A stretch of 64,000 nucleotides of DNA. It comes from Terracoccus sp. 273MFTsu3.1. Its GTDB lineage: Bacteria; Actinomycetota; Actinomycetes; Actinomycetales; Dermatophilaceae. Under the pieces are notes generated by a model, which saw only the letters and a program-made list of their open reading frames with translations, had not been told where the DNA came from and searched no databases. Location: NCBI RefSeq assembly GCF_000383675.1, contig NZ_KB911822.1, positions 372,001 to 436,000 of the forward strand. The letters run 5' to 3'. The position numbers and the translations under genes were made by a program. This document shows positions 56,784-64,000 of the stretch, in pieces (position 1 is the stretch's first letter; each line of letters opens with the position of its first letter).

Positions 56784-56820
56784 GAAAGGCCACGAACCGG
56801 GCTCCGGTTCGTGGCCTTTC
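56784..56820. terminator. terminator after the DUF6458-like gene
   Basis: GAAAGGCCACGAACCGG and its exact complement form a 17-bp stem with a 3-nt loop. A related partial copy (CGTCGAAGGGCCACGAACGG) precedes it at 56752. Confidence 0.85.
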
Positions 56821-56929
56821 CACGGTGAGAGGCGGGGCCCGGACGGTGGGTCACGGGCGGTGGGTCACGGGCGGCGAGCTGAGCAGGAGAACTCACCTGC
56901 CGAGGCGGCCGGTCGTGCTTCGATGAGAC

Positions 56930-58309
56930 GTGAGCCGGACCCACCCCGACGCCGCGCCCCGCACGGCGGCCGAGATCGACGCCGCGACCCCCTCCGACCG
57001 GGACCGCTGGGCCGACACGCTCCGCGTCGGGTCGCTCGTCGTCGTCATCCTCGGACACTGGCTCATGGTCGCGATCACCCCCGACGGCCAGATCACGAAC
57101 GCCCTCGCGGTCGTGCCGTCCCTCCAGCCGCTGACCTGGCTGCTCCAGGTCATGCCGCTCTTCTTCCTCGTCGGGGGCGTCGCCCACGCCCACACGCTCG
57201 AGTCGCTCGAGCGTCGTCACCCGGACACCCGTGGGAGGTATGCCGCGTTCTTCCGGGCGCGGGCGACGCGCCTGCTGCGACCCACCCTCGCCTTCCTCGC
57301 CGTCTGGGTCGCACTCGGCGTCGTCGCCGACCTGTCGGGCCTGACGTCGCGTCCCGGCGACGCGGGGCGGCTCGCGCGAGACGCGCTCGTCATGGTGCCG
57401 CAGCTGCTGTGGTTCGTCGGGATCTACCTCGGAGCCTGCGCCTTCGCCCCGCTCATGCGTGACCTCCACCGGAGGTGGGGTCTCGTCGTCCTCGGCGTGC
57501 TCGTCGTGCTGGCGTGCGTCGTCGACGCAGTGCGCTTCGGCGGCGGGCCCGAGCTCGTCGGCAACCTCAACTTCGCCCTCGTCTGGCTGGCGCTGCACCA
57601 GCTCGGGTTCGCCTGGCGTGACGGCCTGCTCACGACCGGTCGGGGGTGGGCGATGACGTTCGTGGGCTTCTCCGCGATGGGTCTGGCTGTCGCGTTCGGC
57701 CCCTACCCGACGTCGATGGTGGGCCTGCCGGGGGAGGCCGTCTCGAACATGGCGCCGCCCACGGCGGCCCTGCTCGCCCAAGGCATCGGCATCTGCGGCC
57801 TCGCCGTCGTCCTGCGGCCGGCCATGGCACACGCGCTCGCCCGGCCCCGCGTCTGGCGGGCGGTGGTGCTGTCGGGCCCCTTCGCGATGACGGCCTTCCT
57901 GTGGCACCTCACGGCGCTCATGACGGTGCTCCTCGCGATGCGGGCGCTGGGGATCGTCCAGCCGGCCGTCGCGTCCTGGCAGTGGTGGCTGTCCCGGCCC
58001 CTCCTCTTCGCCGTGCTCGCCGTCGTGACGGCGTTGCTCGTCGCCGTCTTCGTCCGCTTCGACCGCGGGCCGCGCTCGGTGGCCGGCGCCTCGCCGGAAC
58101 CGCGCGGCTGGGTCGACCCCGTCGCCGCCGTGTCGGCGGGCGTGCTCTTCTTCGGGATCCTCATCGTCTCGATCGTCGGCGTCGACGTGCTCGGCAACCG
58201 ACCCGTCTTCTTCCTCGTCGGTGACGTCACCCCGATCGTCGGCTTCGTCGTCCTCGCTGCCGGCCTGCTCCTGCTGCGCACGACGCGCCCCCGCGCCCCC
58301 CGCACCTGA
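56930..58309 (+). CDS. membrane acyltransferase (acyltransferase 3 family)
   Basis: This 459-aa protein has about eleven helices. The start WADTLRVGSLVVVILGHWLMVA carries the conserved membrane histidine. PLFFLVGGVAHA and FFRARATRLLRPTLAF are the second conserved blocks of acyltransferase-3 proteins that O-acylate sugars or lipids outside the membrane. LWHLTALM supplies a further histidine. The acceptor is unknown. The GTG start has no obvious Shine-Dalgarno. Confidence 0.85.
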   Translation: MSRTHPDAAPRTAAEIDAATPSDRDRWADTLRVGSLVVVILGHWLMVAITPDGQITNALAVVPSLQPLTWLLQVMPLFFLVGGVAHAHTLESLERRHPDTRGRYAAFFRARATRLLRPTLAFLAVWVALGVVADLSGLTSRPGDAGRLARDALVMVPQLLWFVGIYLGACAFAPLMRDLHRRWGLVVLGVLVVLACVVDAVRFGGGPELVGNLNFALVWLALHQLGFAWRDGLLTTGRGWAMTFVGFSAMGLAVAFGPYPTSMVGLPGEAVSNMAPPTAALLAQGIGICGLAVVLRPAMAHALARPRVWRAVVLSGPFAMTAFLWHLTALMTVLLAMRALGIVQPAVASWQWWLSRPLLFAVLAVVTALLVAVFVRFDRGPRSVAGASPEPRGWVDPVAAVSAGVLFFGILIVSIVGVDVLGNRPVFFLVGDVTPIVGFVVLAAGLLLLRTTRPRAPRT

Positions 58310-58323
58310 CCCCACCCCACCCC

Positions 58324-58389
58324 CAGTCGAGTGAGCGCTCCGTCCCACTCGAGTGAGCGTTCCGTCCCACTCGAGTGAGCGCTTCGTCC
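58324..58389. repeat. three tandem 22-bp repeats, same family as 39781-39939
   Basis: Units at 58324, 58346 and 58368 each contain TCGAGTGAGCG followed by a CTCCGTCC-like tail with pyrimidine changes only. They match the array at 39781 almost base for base and sit between the acyltransferase and the GNAT promoter. Confidence 0.85.
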
Positions 58390-58426
58390 CACGGAAACTC
58401 GATGGCCGCGCCGACGCGCGTACCCC

Positions 58427-58432
58427 TACCGT
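58427..58432 (+). promoter_or_regulatory. -10 box of the GNAT gene (leaderless type)
   Basis: TACCGT begins 12 nt before the ATG 58439, in the context CTACCGTCGTGCCATG. Confidence 0.55.
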
Positions 58433-58438
58433 CGTGCC

Positions 58439-59446
58439 ATGGAGACGAGGCTCATCGACGTGCACGACGACGCCGTCTGCGCCCGCGCGTACGACGTCAT
58501 CATCGCCAGCAAGGGTCACGAGCGCCCGTGGAACGAGCCGCCGTCGCTGGCCGAGACGCTCGTCGAGTGGCGCCACGTCGACGAGGCCGAACGCATGGAG
58601 ATGTGGGGAGCCCACGACGGTGACGAGCTCGTCGGCGTCGCGACGCTGTGGCTCCCCCTGACGGACAACACGACGATGACGTGGACCGACGTCCAGGTCG
58701 ACCCGGCCCACCGCCGGCGCGGCGCCGGCACCGCCCTCGTCGAGCGCCTCCTCGAGCGGGCCCGGGAGGAGGGTCGCGTCACCATGGTCGTCGACTTCCT
58801 CGTGCCCCCGGAGTCGGAGGGACACGGCTACCGTCGCTTCGCCGAACGGCACGGCTTCCACCTCAGCAACACCGAGATCATGCGCCACCTCCGGCTGCCC
58901 GTCGACGACGAGCTCCTCACCCGGCACGCCGAGCACGCGCGACCGCGTTGGGAGGGGGCCTACCGCCTCGAGACCCACGTCGGCGGCGTGCCCGAGCACC
59001 TGCAGGAGTCCCTCTGCGCCGTCATGAACCAGCTCGCCGTCGACGCGCCCACGGGCGACATCGCGTTCGAGGAGGAGTCCCTCACGCCGGCGCGCTACCG
59101 GGAGTACCTCGAGGTCGCGAGGGCCCAGGGGCGCGTGCGCCTGACGACCGTCGCGGTCCACGAGGACAGCGGTGACGTCGTGGCCTACACCGACCTCATG
59201 CTTCCCTCGGGTGCCCCCGGGTTGGCTTGGCAGTGGGGGACGCTCGTGCACCGCGACCATCGCGGCCGCCGTCTCGGGATGGCCCTCAAGGTCGAGAACC
59301 TCCGGCGTCTGCAGGCCGACCACCCGGAGCGCCAGCGGGTCGTCACGGGGAACGACGACACGAACTCGTGGATGGTCTCGATCAACGAGGACCTCGGCTT
59401 CCGCATCGTCGAGCTGTGCCCGGCCTACCAGCGGTCGCTCGCCTGA
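58439..59446 (+). CDS. tandem GNAT-domain acetyltransferase
   Basis: This 335-aa protein has two GNAT folds. The first has DVQVDPAHRRRGAGTALVERLLERAREEG, an intact acetyl-CoA loop (RRRGAG). The second has GTLVHRDHRGRRLGMALKVENLRRL (RGRRLG) and NSWMVSINEDLGFR. Double-GNAT proteins of this type include MshD-like enzymes, but the spacing here is also common in unassigned members. Substrate is unknown. It starts leaderless. Confidence 0.88.
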   Translation: METRLIDVHDDAVCARAYDVIIASKGHERPWNEPPSLAETLVEWRHVDEAERMEMWGAHDGDELVGVATLWLPLTDNTTMTWTDVQVDPAHRRRGAGTALVERLLERAREEGRVTMVVDFLVPPESEGHGYRRFAERHGFHLSNTEIMRHLRLPVDDELLTRHAEHARPRWEGAYRLETHVGGVPEHLQESLCAVMNQLAVDAPTGDIAFEEESLTPARYREYLEVARAQGRVRLTTVAVHEDSGDVVAYTDLMLPSGAPGLAWQWGTLVHRDHRGRRLGMALKVENLRRLQADHPERQRVVTGNDDTNSWMVSINEDLGFRIVELCPAYQRSLA

Positions 59447-59523
59447 CGTCGCCCCCGCGTCTCGGTCGTCGCGACCGTGTCCGCTCAGGCTCCACTCACA
59501 CTCGTGCCTAACCAGTGAACACC

Positions 59524-59556
59524 GTTAACCGGTTATCCCGCTGAACCCGGTTGTCC
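59524..59556. promoter_or_regulatory. candidate regulator sites upstream of the CGNR gene
   Basis: GTTAACCGGTTATC (59524) contains the palindrome AACCGGTT, and a near copy, CCGGTTGTCC, follows 18 bp after CCGGTTATCC. CATGAT at 59575 lies 12 nt before the GTG start. Autoregulation by the CGNR protein is possible. Confidence 0.35.
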
Positions 59557-59586
59557 GGGTGAGCTGTCGCGGGCCATGATCGTCTC

Positions 59587-60213
59587 GTGCAGACGTATGC
59601 CGTCGACGGGCGCGAGCTCCCGCTCCGCATCGCCGGCGACCCGGCCCTCGAGCTCGTCAACACCCTTGCGCGCTGGTCCGGGACCTCGACCGACCAGGTC
59701 GACCACCTCCACGACTACGACGACCTCGTCGTCTGGGCCCGGGAGTGCGGCCTCGTCGACGAGGTCGCGGCGGCCCGCCTCCGACGGTCGGCACGACGCG
59801 ACCGGGTGACGGCCGGCGCCGTCCTCCGGGAGGTGCGGAGGCTGCGCCGCGACGTCCACGACCTCGCCGTCGGCCTCGGGCGGCGTGCGGCCCTGGCGCG
59901 GGTGTCGACGCTCGCCGTCGAGGCCCGCCAGTCCCAGTCGCTCACGGCCACCGCGGATGCCGTCACCTGGCGCTTCACGCGCGACGCAGGGCTGCACGAG
60001 CCGCTGTATGCCGTCGCGCAGGCCGCCGCGGCCCTGCTGACGTCCGACGCGAGCGGGCACGTCTCTGCCTGCCCGGGGGACGGGTGCGGCGCGGTCTTCC
60101 TCAACCCGTCCGGCCGACGGCGCTGGTGCATCATGTCCGTCTGTGGCAACCGGGCCAAGGCGCGGGCCTGGGCGGCTCGACAGCACGCGTCCCGGGACCC
60201 GGCCCCCTCCTGA
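59587..60213 (+). CDS. CGNR zinc-finger (ABATE domain) transcriptional regulator
   Basis: This 208-aa protein has an N-terminal ABATE domain (RIAGDPALELVNTLARW...) and a C-terminal zinc ribbon with CPGDGCGAVFLNPSGRRRWCIMSVCGNRAKA, containing the hallmark CGNR. It is thought to bind DNA and respond to stress in actinobacteria, but ligands are unknown. The GTG 59587 is chosen from the leaderless spacing and the family N-terminus. Confidence 0.9.
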   Translation: MQTYAVDGRELPLRIAGDPALELVNTLARWSGTSTDQVDHLHDYDDLVVWARECGLVDEVAAARLRRSARRDRVTAGAVLREVRRLRRDVHDLAVGLGRRAALARVSTLAVEARQSQSLTATADAVTWRFTRDAGLHEPLYAVAQAAAALLTSDASGHVSACPGDGCGAVFLNPSGRRRWCIMSVCGNRAKARAWAARQHASRDPAPS

Positions 60214-60289
60214 CCGACCGCACCACCGCACACCGCAGCGTCACTCCCGTGACCGGGCCGGACGGCATACGCACGCCGTCGTGGAACGA

Positions 60290-60325
60290 CGAGGCGCCCG
60301 CTCCCGCGTGGGGAGGGGCGCCTCG
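60290..60325. terminator. bidirectional hairpin between CGNR and fadE genes
   Basis: CGAGGCGCC and GGCGCCTCG, extended by partly paired C/G runs, form a hairpin 20 nt before the dehydrogenase stop. Confidence 0.7.
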
Positions 60326-60344
60326 AGGTGAGGGGTGCTGCGCG

Positions 60345-62207
60345 TCAGAACGCGGACTCGGGCACGTCCATGAGGTCGTTGTCGATGGCCTCGGCGATGG
60401 CGCGCTCGGCGGCGAGCTTCGGCAGGACGTTCTTGGCGTAGAAGGAGGCCGCCGCGACCTTGCCGCGGTAGAAGTCGGCGTCCTTGCCGGACGCGCCGCC
60501 GGCGAGGGCCGCCTGCGCGACCTCGGCCTGACGGAGCAGGAGCCAGCCGACGACGAGGTCACCGGCAGCGAGGAGCAGACGAGTCGTGTTCTGGCCGACC
60601 TTGTAGAGGTTGGCCGTCTCGCCGCCCATCCGCGGGTCGCTCTTCATGGCGTCGCCGATCATGTGGCCGACGATGCCCTGGACGTCCTCGAGGGCCCGAC
60701 CGAGCAGCTCGCGCTCGGTGTCGAGCGAGCCGCCGAGGTCCTTCGCGAACTCCTGAATCTGTCCGGCGACGTGCTGCAGGGCCTGGCCCTTGTCGCGGAC
60801 GATCTTGCGGAAGAAGAAGTCGAGTCCCTGGATGGCGGTCGTGCCCTCGTAGAGGGTGTCGATCTTCGCGTCGCGGACGTACTGCTCGATGGGGTAGTCC
60901 TGCAGGAAGCCCGAGCCGCCGTAGGTCTGGAGCGACTCGGTGCCGAGCAGCACCCAGGCGCGCTCGGAGCCGAGGCCCTTGACGAGGGGCAGCATGAGGT
61001 CGCTGATCCGGTTGGCGACCTCGGCCGCCGACCCCTTCTCGAGCGGGGCGGCCGGGTTGCCGGCCTGCGCCTGGTTGACGGCGTCCTGCTGGCTCGCGGT
61101 GTAGATGACGAGCGCGCGCAGGCCCTCTGCATACGCCTTCTGGAGCATGAGCGAGCGGCGGACGTCGGGGTGGTGCGTGATGGTGACCCGCGGGGCGGCC
61201 TTGTCGGTCATCTGCGTCAGGTCGGCGCCCTGGACGCGCTCCTTGGCGTACTCGAGGGCGTTGAGGTAGCCGGTCGAGAGCGTGGCGATCGCCTTGGTGC
61301 CGACGAACATCCGGGCGTTCTCGATGACCTTGAACATCTGCGCGATGCCGTCGTGGACGTCGCCGAGGAGGGTGCCGACAGCCGGCTCGTGCTCGCCGAA
61401 GGTGACCTCGCACGTCGTCGAGACCTTGAGGCCCATCTTGTGCTCGACGTTGGTCACGTGGGCGCCGTTGCGCTCGCCCAGCTCGCCGGTCTCGAGGTCG
61501 ACGTGGAACTTCGGGACGATGAAGAGGGAGAGGCCCTTCGTGCCGGGCCCGGCCCCCTCGGGGCGGGCGAGGACGAAGTGCACGACGTTGTCGACCATGT
61601 CGGACTCGGCAGAGGTGATGAACCGCTTGACGCCCGTGATGTGCCACGTGCCGTCGGGCTGCTGGACGGCCTTGGTGCGGCCCGCACCGACGTCGGAGCC
61701 GGCGTCGGGCTCGGTGAGCACCATCGTCGTGTGCCAGGCCCGGTCGACGATGTGCTTGGCGAGCTTCTTCTGGTCGTCGGTGCCGAGGTGCCACAGCAGG
61801 TTGGCGAACGAGTAGCTCGCGGTGAACATGTGGATGGCCGGGTTGGCGCCGCAGACCATCTCGGCGACCGACCAGCGCAGCGAGGCCGGGACGACCATGC
61901 CGCCGAGCTCGGCGGGGACGTCGAGGTTGCCCCAGTCGCCGTCGACGTAGGCCTTGAAGGACTTCTTGAACGACTCCGGCATCGTCACCGACTGGCTGGC
62001 CGGGTCGTAGACGGGCGGGTTGCGGTCGCTGTCGAGGAGGCTGTCGGCCAGCTCGTTCTCAGCGAGGCGCGAGACCTCGCGGAGGATGTCCTTGGCGGCG
62101 TCGACGTCGACGTCGGCGTAGATCCCGGTGCCGAGGACGTCCTGACGGTTGAAGACCTCGAAGAGGTTGAACTCGAGGTCACGCACATTGCTCTTGTAGT
62201 GGCCCAT
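60345..62207 (-). CDS. acyl-CoA dehydrogenase, FadE5-like
   Basis: This 620-aa FAD enzyme of beta-oxidation is much longer than the ~380-aa standard. The N-terminus [19 protein letters not shown] and the extra C-terminal helical domain are typical of mycobacterial FadE5. Motifs are [51 protein letters not shown] and [15 protein letters not shown], which contains the catalytic glutamate region. The frame is open to 62270, but ATG 62207 matches the family start and has GGAGGG upstream. FadE5 types act on a broad range of acyl chain lengths. Confidence 0.93.
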   Translation of the reverse strand: MGHYKSNVRDLEFNLFEVFNRQDVLGTGIYADVDVDAAKDILREVSRLAENELADSLLDSDRNPPVYDPASQSVTMPESFKKSFKAYVDGDWGNLDVPAELGGMVVPASLRWSVAEMVCGANPAIHMFTASYSFANLLWHLGTDDQKKLAKHIVDRAWHTTMVLTEPDAGSDVGAGRTKAVQQPDGTWHITGVKRFITSAESDMVDNVVHFVLARPEGAGPGTKGLSLFIVPKFHVDLETGELGERNGAHVTNVEHKMGLKVSTTCEVTFGEHEPAVGTLLGDVHDGIAQMFKVIENARMFVGTKAIATLSTGYLNALEYAKERVQGADLTQMTDKAAPRVTITHHPDVRRSLMLQKAYAEGLRALVIYTASQQDAVNQAQAGNPAAPLEKGSAAEVANRISDLMLPLVKGLGSERAWVLLGTESLQTYGGSGFLQDYPIEQYVRDAKIDTLYEGTTAIQGLDFFFRKIVRDKGQALQHVAGQIQEFAKDLGGSLDTERELLGRALEDVQGIVGHMIGDAMKSDPRMGGETANLYKVGQNTTRLLLAAGDLVVGWLLLRQAEVAQAALAGGASGKDADFYRGKVAAASFYAKNVLPKLAAERAIAEAIDNDLMDVPESAF

Positions 62208-62480
62208 CCGGGGACCCTCCACGTTCTGTCGCTCGTCGTGCGTCCGCGCTGTCGTCGGCGGGCGCGCCAAGTTACTGGCCGGTCACTTCCATGATGCTAC
62301 TCACGGGTAACGATCGCAAGGGGGAGAGGTCACGGTTCCGCCACGAGGGGCCCCGGGGCGTATGCCGTCCGGCCCGGCACGTGCGCCACGCACCCTCGCC
62401 CGGGCGACCGGCAACTACCGGCTCGGCAACGAGCGCTGACGGCGGAGCCACCGGAGGTCGGCCGCGGCCCGGGCGCCGGC

Positions 62481-62531
62481 CGCACGGCATACGTGCTCGC
62501 ACGGCATTCGTGCTCGGACGGCACACGTGCT
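62481..62531. repeat. three tandem 17-bp hairpin-forming repeats
   Basis: CGCACGGCATACGTGCT, CGCACGGCATTCGTGCT and CGGACGGCACACGTGCT follow each other without gaps. The first two can form a small GCACG/CGTGC hairpin. They lie in the 387-bp gap 62208-62594, which has no supported gene and also holds a GTATGCCG octamer at 62360. Confidence 0.7.
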
Positions 62532-62557
62532 CGGGCGCGGCAGGCCACCGGACAGCA

Positions 62558-62588
62558 GAAGGGCCCGGTCGCGGTGACCGGGCCCTTC
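62558..62588. terminator. terminator of the tRNA gene
   Basis: GAAGGGCCCGGTC and its exact complement form a 13-bp stem around GCGGT, six bases after the tRNA CCA end on the reverse strand. Confidence 0.8.
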
Positions 62589-62594
62589 CGCATC

Positions 62595-62668
62595 TGGAGC
62601 AGGCGGCACGAATTGCACGTACGTCTTCCTTCTGGAAGAAGGCTGTTCTGCTACTGAACTACGCCTGC
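62595..62668 (-). tRNA. tRNA-Gly, anticodon TCC, with unusual D- and T-loops
   Basis: The 74-nt gene includes an encoded CCA. Acceptor arms GCAGGCG and CGCCTGC pair perfectly. The D-arm is GTTC-AGTAGCA-GAAC, the anticodon arm is GCCTT-CTTCCAG-AAGGA with a G-A mismatch at its outer pair, and the T-arm is GTACG-TGCAATT-CGTGC. The loop TTCCA gives anticodon TCC, reading GGA/GGG. G18 of the D-loop is A, and T55 of the T-loop is G, so the usual elbow contact is changed. It is still likely a functional tRNA. A role outside translation is considered in the findings. Confidence 0.85.
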
Positions 62669-62737
62669 GAGGCGTCGCCAACCGTAGCAACAGTCGGGGC
62701 GCGTCGTCCAAACGACGCGCTCGGCGCGCCGTGGGCG

Positions 62738-63097
62738 TCAGCCGAGCGGTGCCCGGAGGTCCCAACCGTCGAGGATCGCCTGCACGGCACGACCGTCGGT
62801 CTCGTTGACGAGCACCGGGGCGGCGAGGTTGACCGACGTGCCGCCCTGCCCAGGGGTCGCCACGACGAGGATCCGCGCAGGGTCACCGGGCTCGAGACCG
62901 ATGCTCGCGCTCTCGCCCTCGACCGCGGGGGAGTAGGCCGGCGCGTAGAGCGCGGCCTCGAGGACGAAGAGCCGCACGTCGGGGTCGTCCGACGGGCAGA
63001 GGCTGAAGACGCCATCGGCCCCGTCGACGGCGTCGAGCTCGTAGACGGTGTGCGGGTCGAGGCCGGGCATGGGCTGCTCGAAGACGAGGGTGGTCAT
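62738..63097 (-). CDS. fliW: FliW, flagellar assembly factor
   Basis: This 119-aa protein controls flagellin translation by binding flagellin and antagonising CsrA. Family features are FEQPMPGL at the N-terminus, VFSLCPSDDPDVRLFVLEA, ILVVATPG and VNLAAPVLVNETDGRAVQ. The start overlaps the flgL stop as ATGA. No csrA gene follows in the 69 bp before the tRNA, so csrA, if present, lies elsewhere. Confidence 0.9.
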   Translation of the reverse strand: MTTLVFEQPMPGLDPHTVYELDAVDGADGVFSLCPSDDPDVRLFVLEAALYAPAYSPAVEGESASIGLEPGDPARILVVATPGQGGTSVNLAAPVLVNETDGRAVQAILDGWDLRAPLG

Positions 63098-63975
63098 CGC
63101 AGGAACTCCGTGAGGCTGGGCTGGAGGACCTTCGCCGTGACGGCGAGGGCCGCTTGGTAGGCGGTCTGCTGGAGCTGGAGGTCGAGCACGGCCTGGCCGA
63201 GGTCGACGTCCTCGAGGGCGGTGCGACGGGAGGTGAGCGACGTCGTGGCCTCCGTCGTCGCCTGCGCGGCACGCTGGAGCTGGGTCAGCCGGCTCCCGAC
63301 GTCGGAGCGGGCCGCGACGACGGTGGTCATCGCGCCGTCGAGGGCGGCGAGTCGAGGGGTCGGGTCGACCCCCGCGCGGAGGTCGGCGGCGATGGCGTCG
63401 AGGACGCTGAAGGCGGACATGGAGCCACTCCCGAAGGCGGTGCGGCCGTCGGTGTCGACGGCGACGGTCTCGTCGGGGCCGATGCGGCGGGTGACGGTCC
63501 CCGAAGCCCCGTTGTAGGTGGGTGGGGTGCCGTCGGTGAACGCCGACGGGGCGTCGGACGTGCCGGCGAAGACGCTACGACCGAGGTAGCGGGTGTTGGC
63601 CGCTCCCACGAGGTCGTGCCGCAGCCCGTCGACGACGGCCGCGAGCGCGTCGCGAGCCGCTTGGGTGAGCGAGCCGTTCCCGCCCTGGACGGCGGCGTCC
63701 CGGGCCTGCTGGAGCAGACCGGTCGCGCCGGCGAGGGCCGAGTCGATGGTCGAGAGCCAGCCGGTGCCGTCGTCGATGTTGCGCTGGTACTGGCCGCGGG
63801 CGGCGAGCTCGGCGCGGACCCGGAGGGCCTCGCCCGTGCCGACCGGATCGTCGGAGGGACGCGAGATGCGGGCGCCGGAGGTGGCGGTCGCCTGCGCGGA
63901 GGCCAGGCGCGACTGCCGGTCGCCGAGCGCACGCTGCGCGGCGAGGGACATCGACTGGTCGGTCACTCGGAGCAT
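63094..63975 (-). CDS. flgL: FlgL, flagellar hook-filament junction protein 3
   Basis: This 293-aa HAP3 joins hook and filament. N-terminal RVTDQSMSLAAQRALGDRQSRLASAQATATSGARISRPSDDPVGTG is the flagellin-like D0/D1 helix, and C-terminal TALEDVDLGQAVLDLQLQQTAYQAALAVTAKVLQPSLTEFLR closes the coiled coil. The gene continues the operon from flgK and is coupled to fliW. Confidence 0.94.
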   Translation of the reverse strand: MLRVTDQSMSLAAQRALGDRQSRLASAQATATSGARISRPSDDPVGTGEALRVRAELAARGQYQRNIDDGTGWLSTIDSALAGATGLLQQARDAAVQGGNGSLTQAARDALAAVVDGLRHDLVGAANTRYLGRSVFAGTSDAPSAFTDGTPPTYNGASGTVTRRIGPDETVAVDTDGRTAFGSGSMSAFSVLDAIAADLRAGVDPTPRLAALDGAMTTVVAARSDVGSRLTQLQRAAQATTEATTSLTSRRTALEDVDLGQAVLDLQLQQTAYQAALAVTAKVLQPSLTEFLR

Positions 63976-63978
63976 GGG

Positions 63979-64000
63979 TCAGCGCCCTACCATTCCGGTG
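63979..64000 (-). CDS. flgK: C-terminal end of FlgK (partial)
   Basis: Only seven codons are visible on the reverse strand: T-G-M-V-G-R-stop. The ending TGMVGR, three bases before the flgL ATG, matches the end of FlgK (HAP1). Too little is present for certainty. Confidence 0.6.

Noticed and set aside
62595-62668. Integrated element at the tRNA
   Set aside because: No integrase, no repeated tRNA 3' end and ordinary host genes on both sides.

Overview
This 64 kb window is high-G+C chromosomal DNA from an actinobacterium. The evidence is strong G/C bias at third codon positions, a mycothiol-type DinB/MDMPI protein, a likely F420-type reductase, a SARP regulator, a SigB/SigF-type sigma factor, an ANTAR regulator and a flagellar operon. 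My best guess is a motile member of the Micrococcales near Intrasporangiaceae, inferred from gene content and style rather than from any marker gene. I see no prophage, insertion sequence, CRISPR array, rRNA or replication origin. There is one tRNA gene.

Layout. 1-8.1 kb is housekeeping: SbcCD nuclease, a RibD-like reductase, phosphofructokinase and a HisC-type aminotransferase. 8.1-11.5 kb holds four related small membrane proteins sharing a W-x-W-G motif, three of them translationally coupled, with a VOC protein among them. 11.5-13.4 kb has an ABC-type ATPase frameshifted in a run of eleven G. 13.6-17.2 kb encodes a 2-oxoacid dehydrogenase complex (E1 alpha, E1 beta, E2). 17.3-25 kb is a regulatory and redox block: a receiver-only response regulator, a NarX-type kinase with a LuxR-type regulator, a 43-nt poly-C tract, a Tat-exported multicopper oxidase, a multi-pass membrane protein and a SARP. 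25-30.6 kb holds an SDR, a drug exporter with its TetR, and a second TetR facing a reductase across two palindromic operators. 30.9-35.6 kb is a giant secreted multicopper oxidase with N-terminal glycine-rich repeats and three FN3 domains. 35.7-39.8 kb has a DksA-like protein, two uncharacterised genes and an Nramp transporter. 40-44.4 kb is an acyl-CoA dehydrogenase pair, an enoyl-CoA hydratase and an MFS transporter. 44.4-48.6 kb holds a MarR/exporter operon, a GAF-ANTAR regulator and a sigma factor. 48.8-56.8 kb includes a CopD-CtaG fusion, a nitrilase and an NHL-thioredoxin protein. 56.9-64 kb has an acyltransferase, a GNAT protein, a CGNR regulator, a FadE5-like dehydrogenase, tRNA-Gly and the flgK-flgL-fliW end of a flagellar operon.

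Sequence-level patterns. The octamer GTATGCCG occurs 37 times by eye on the two strands, against roughly two expected from composition, and about a quarter of the copies lie between genes. At least 16 genes carry a TANNNT-like -10 box starting exactly 12 nt before the start codon, so leaderless transcription appears common. A 22-bp tandem repeat recurs at two distant intergenic loci. Many operons end in long perfect hairpins, several of them with arms beginning TCGAAAGGCC or close variants.

Copper and redox themes recur (two multicopper oxidases, CopD-CtaG, candidate copper-type operators), but a shared function is inference. All coordinates and repeat counts were read by eye.
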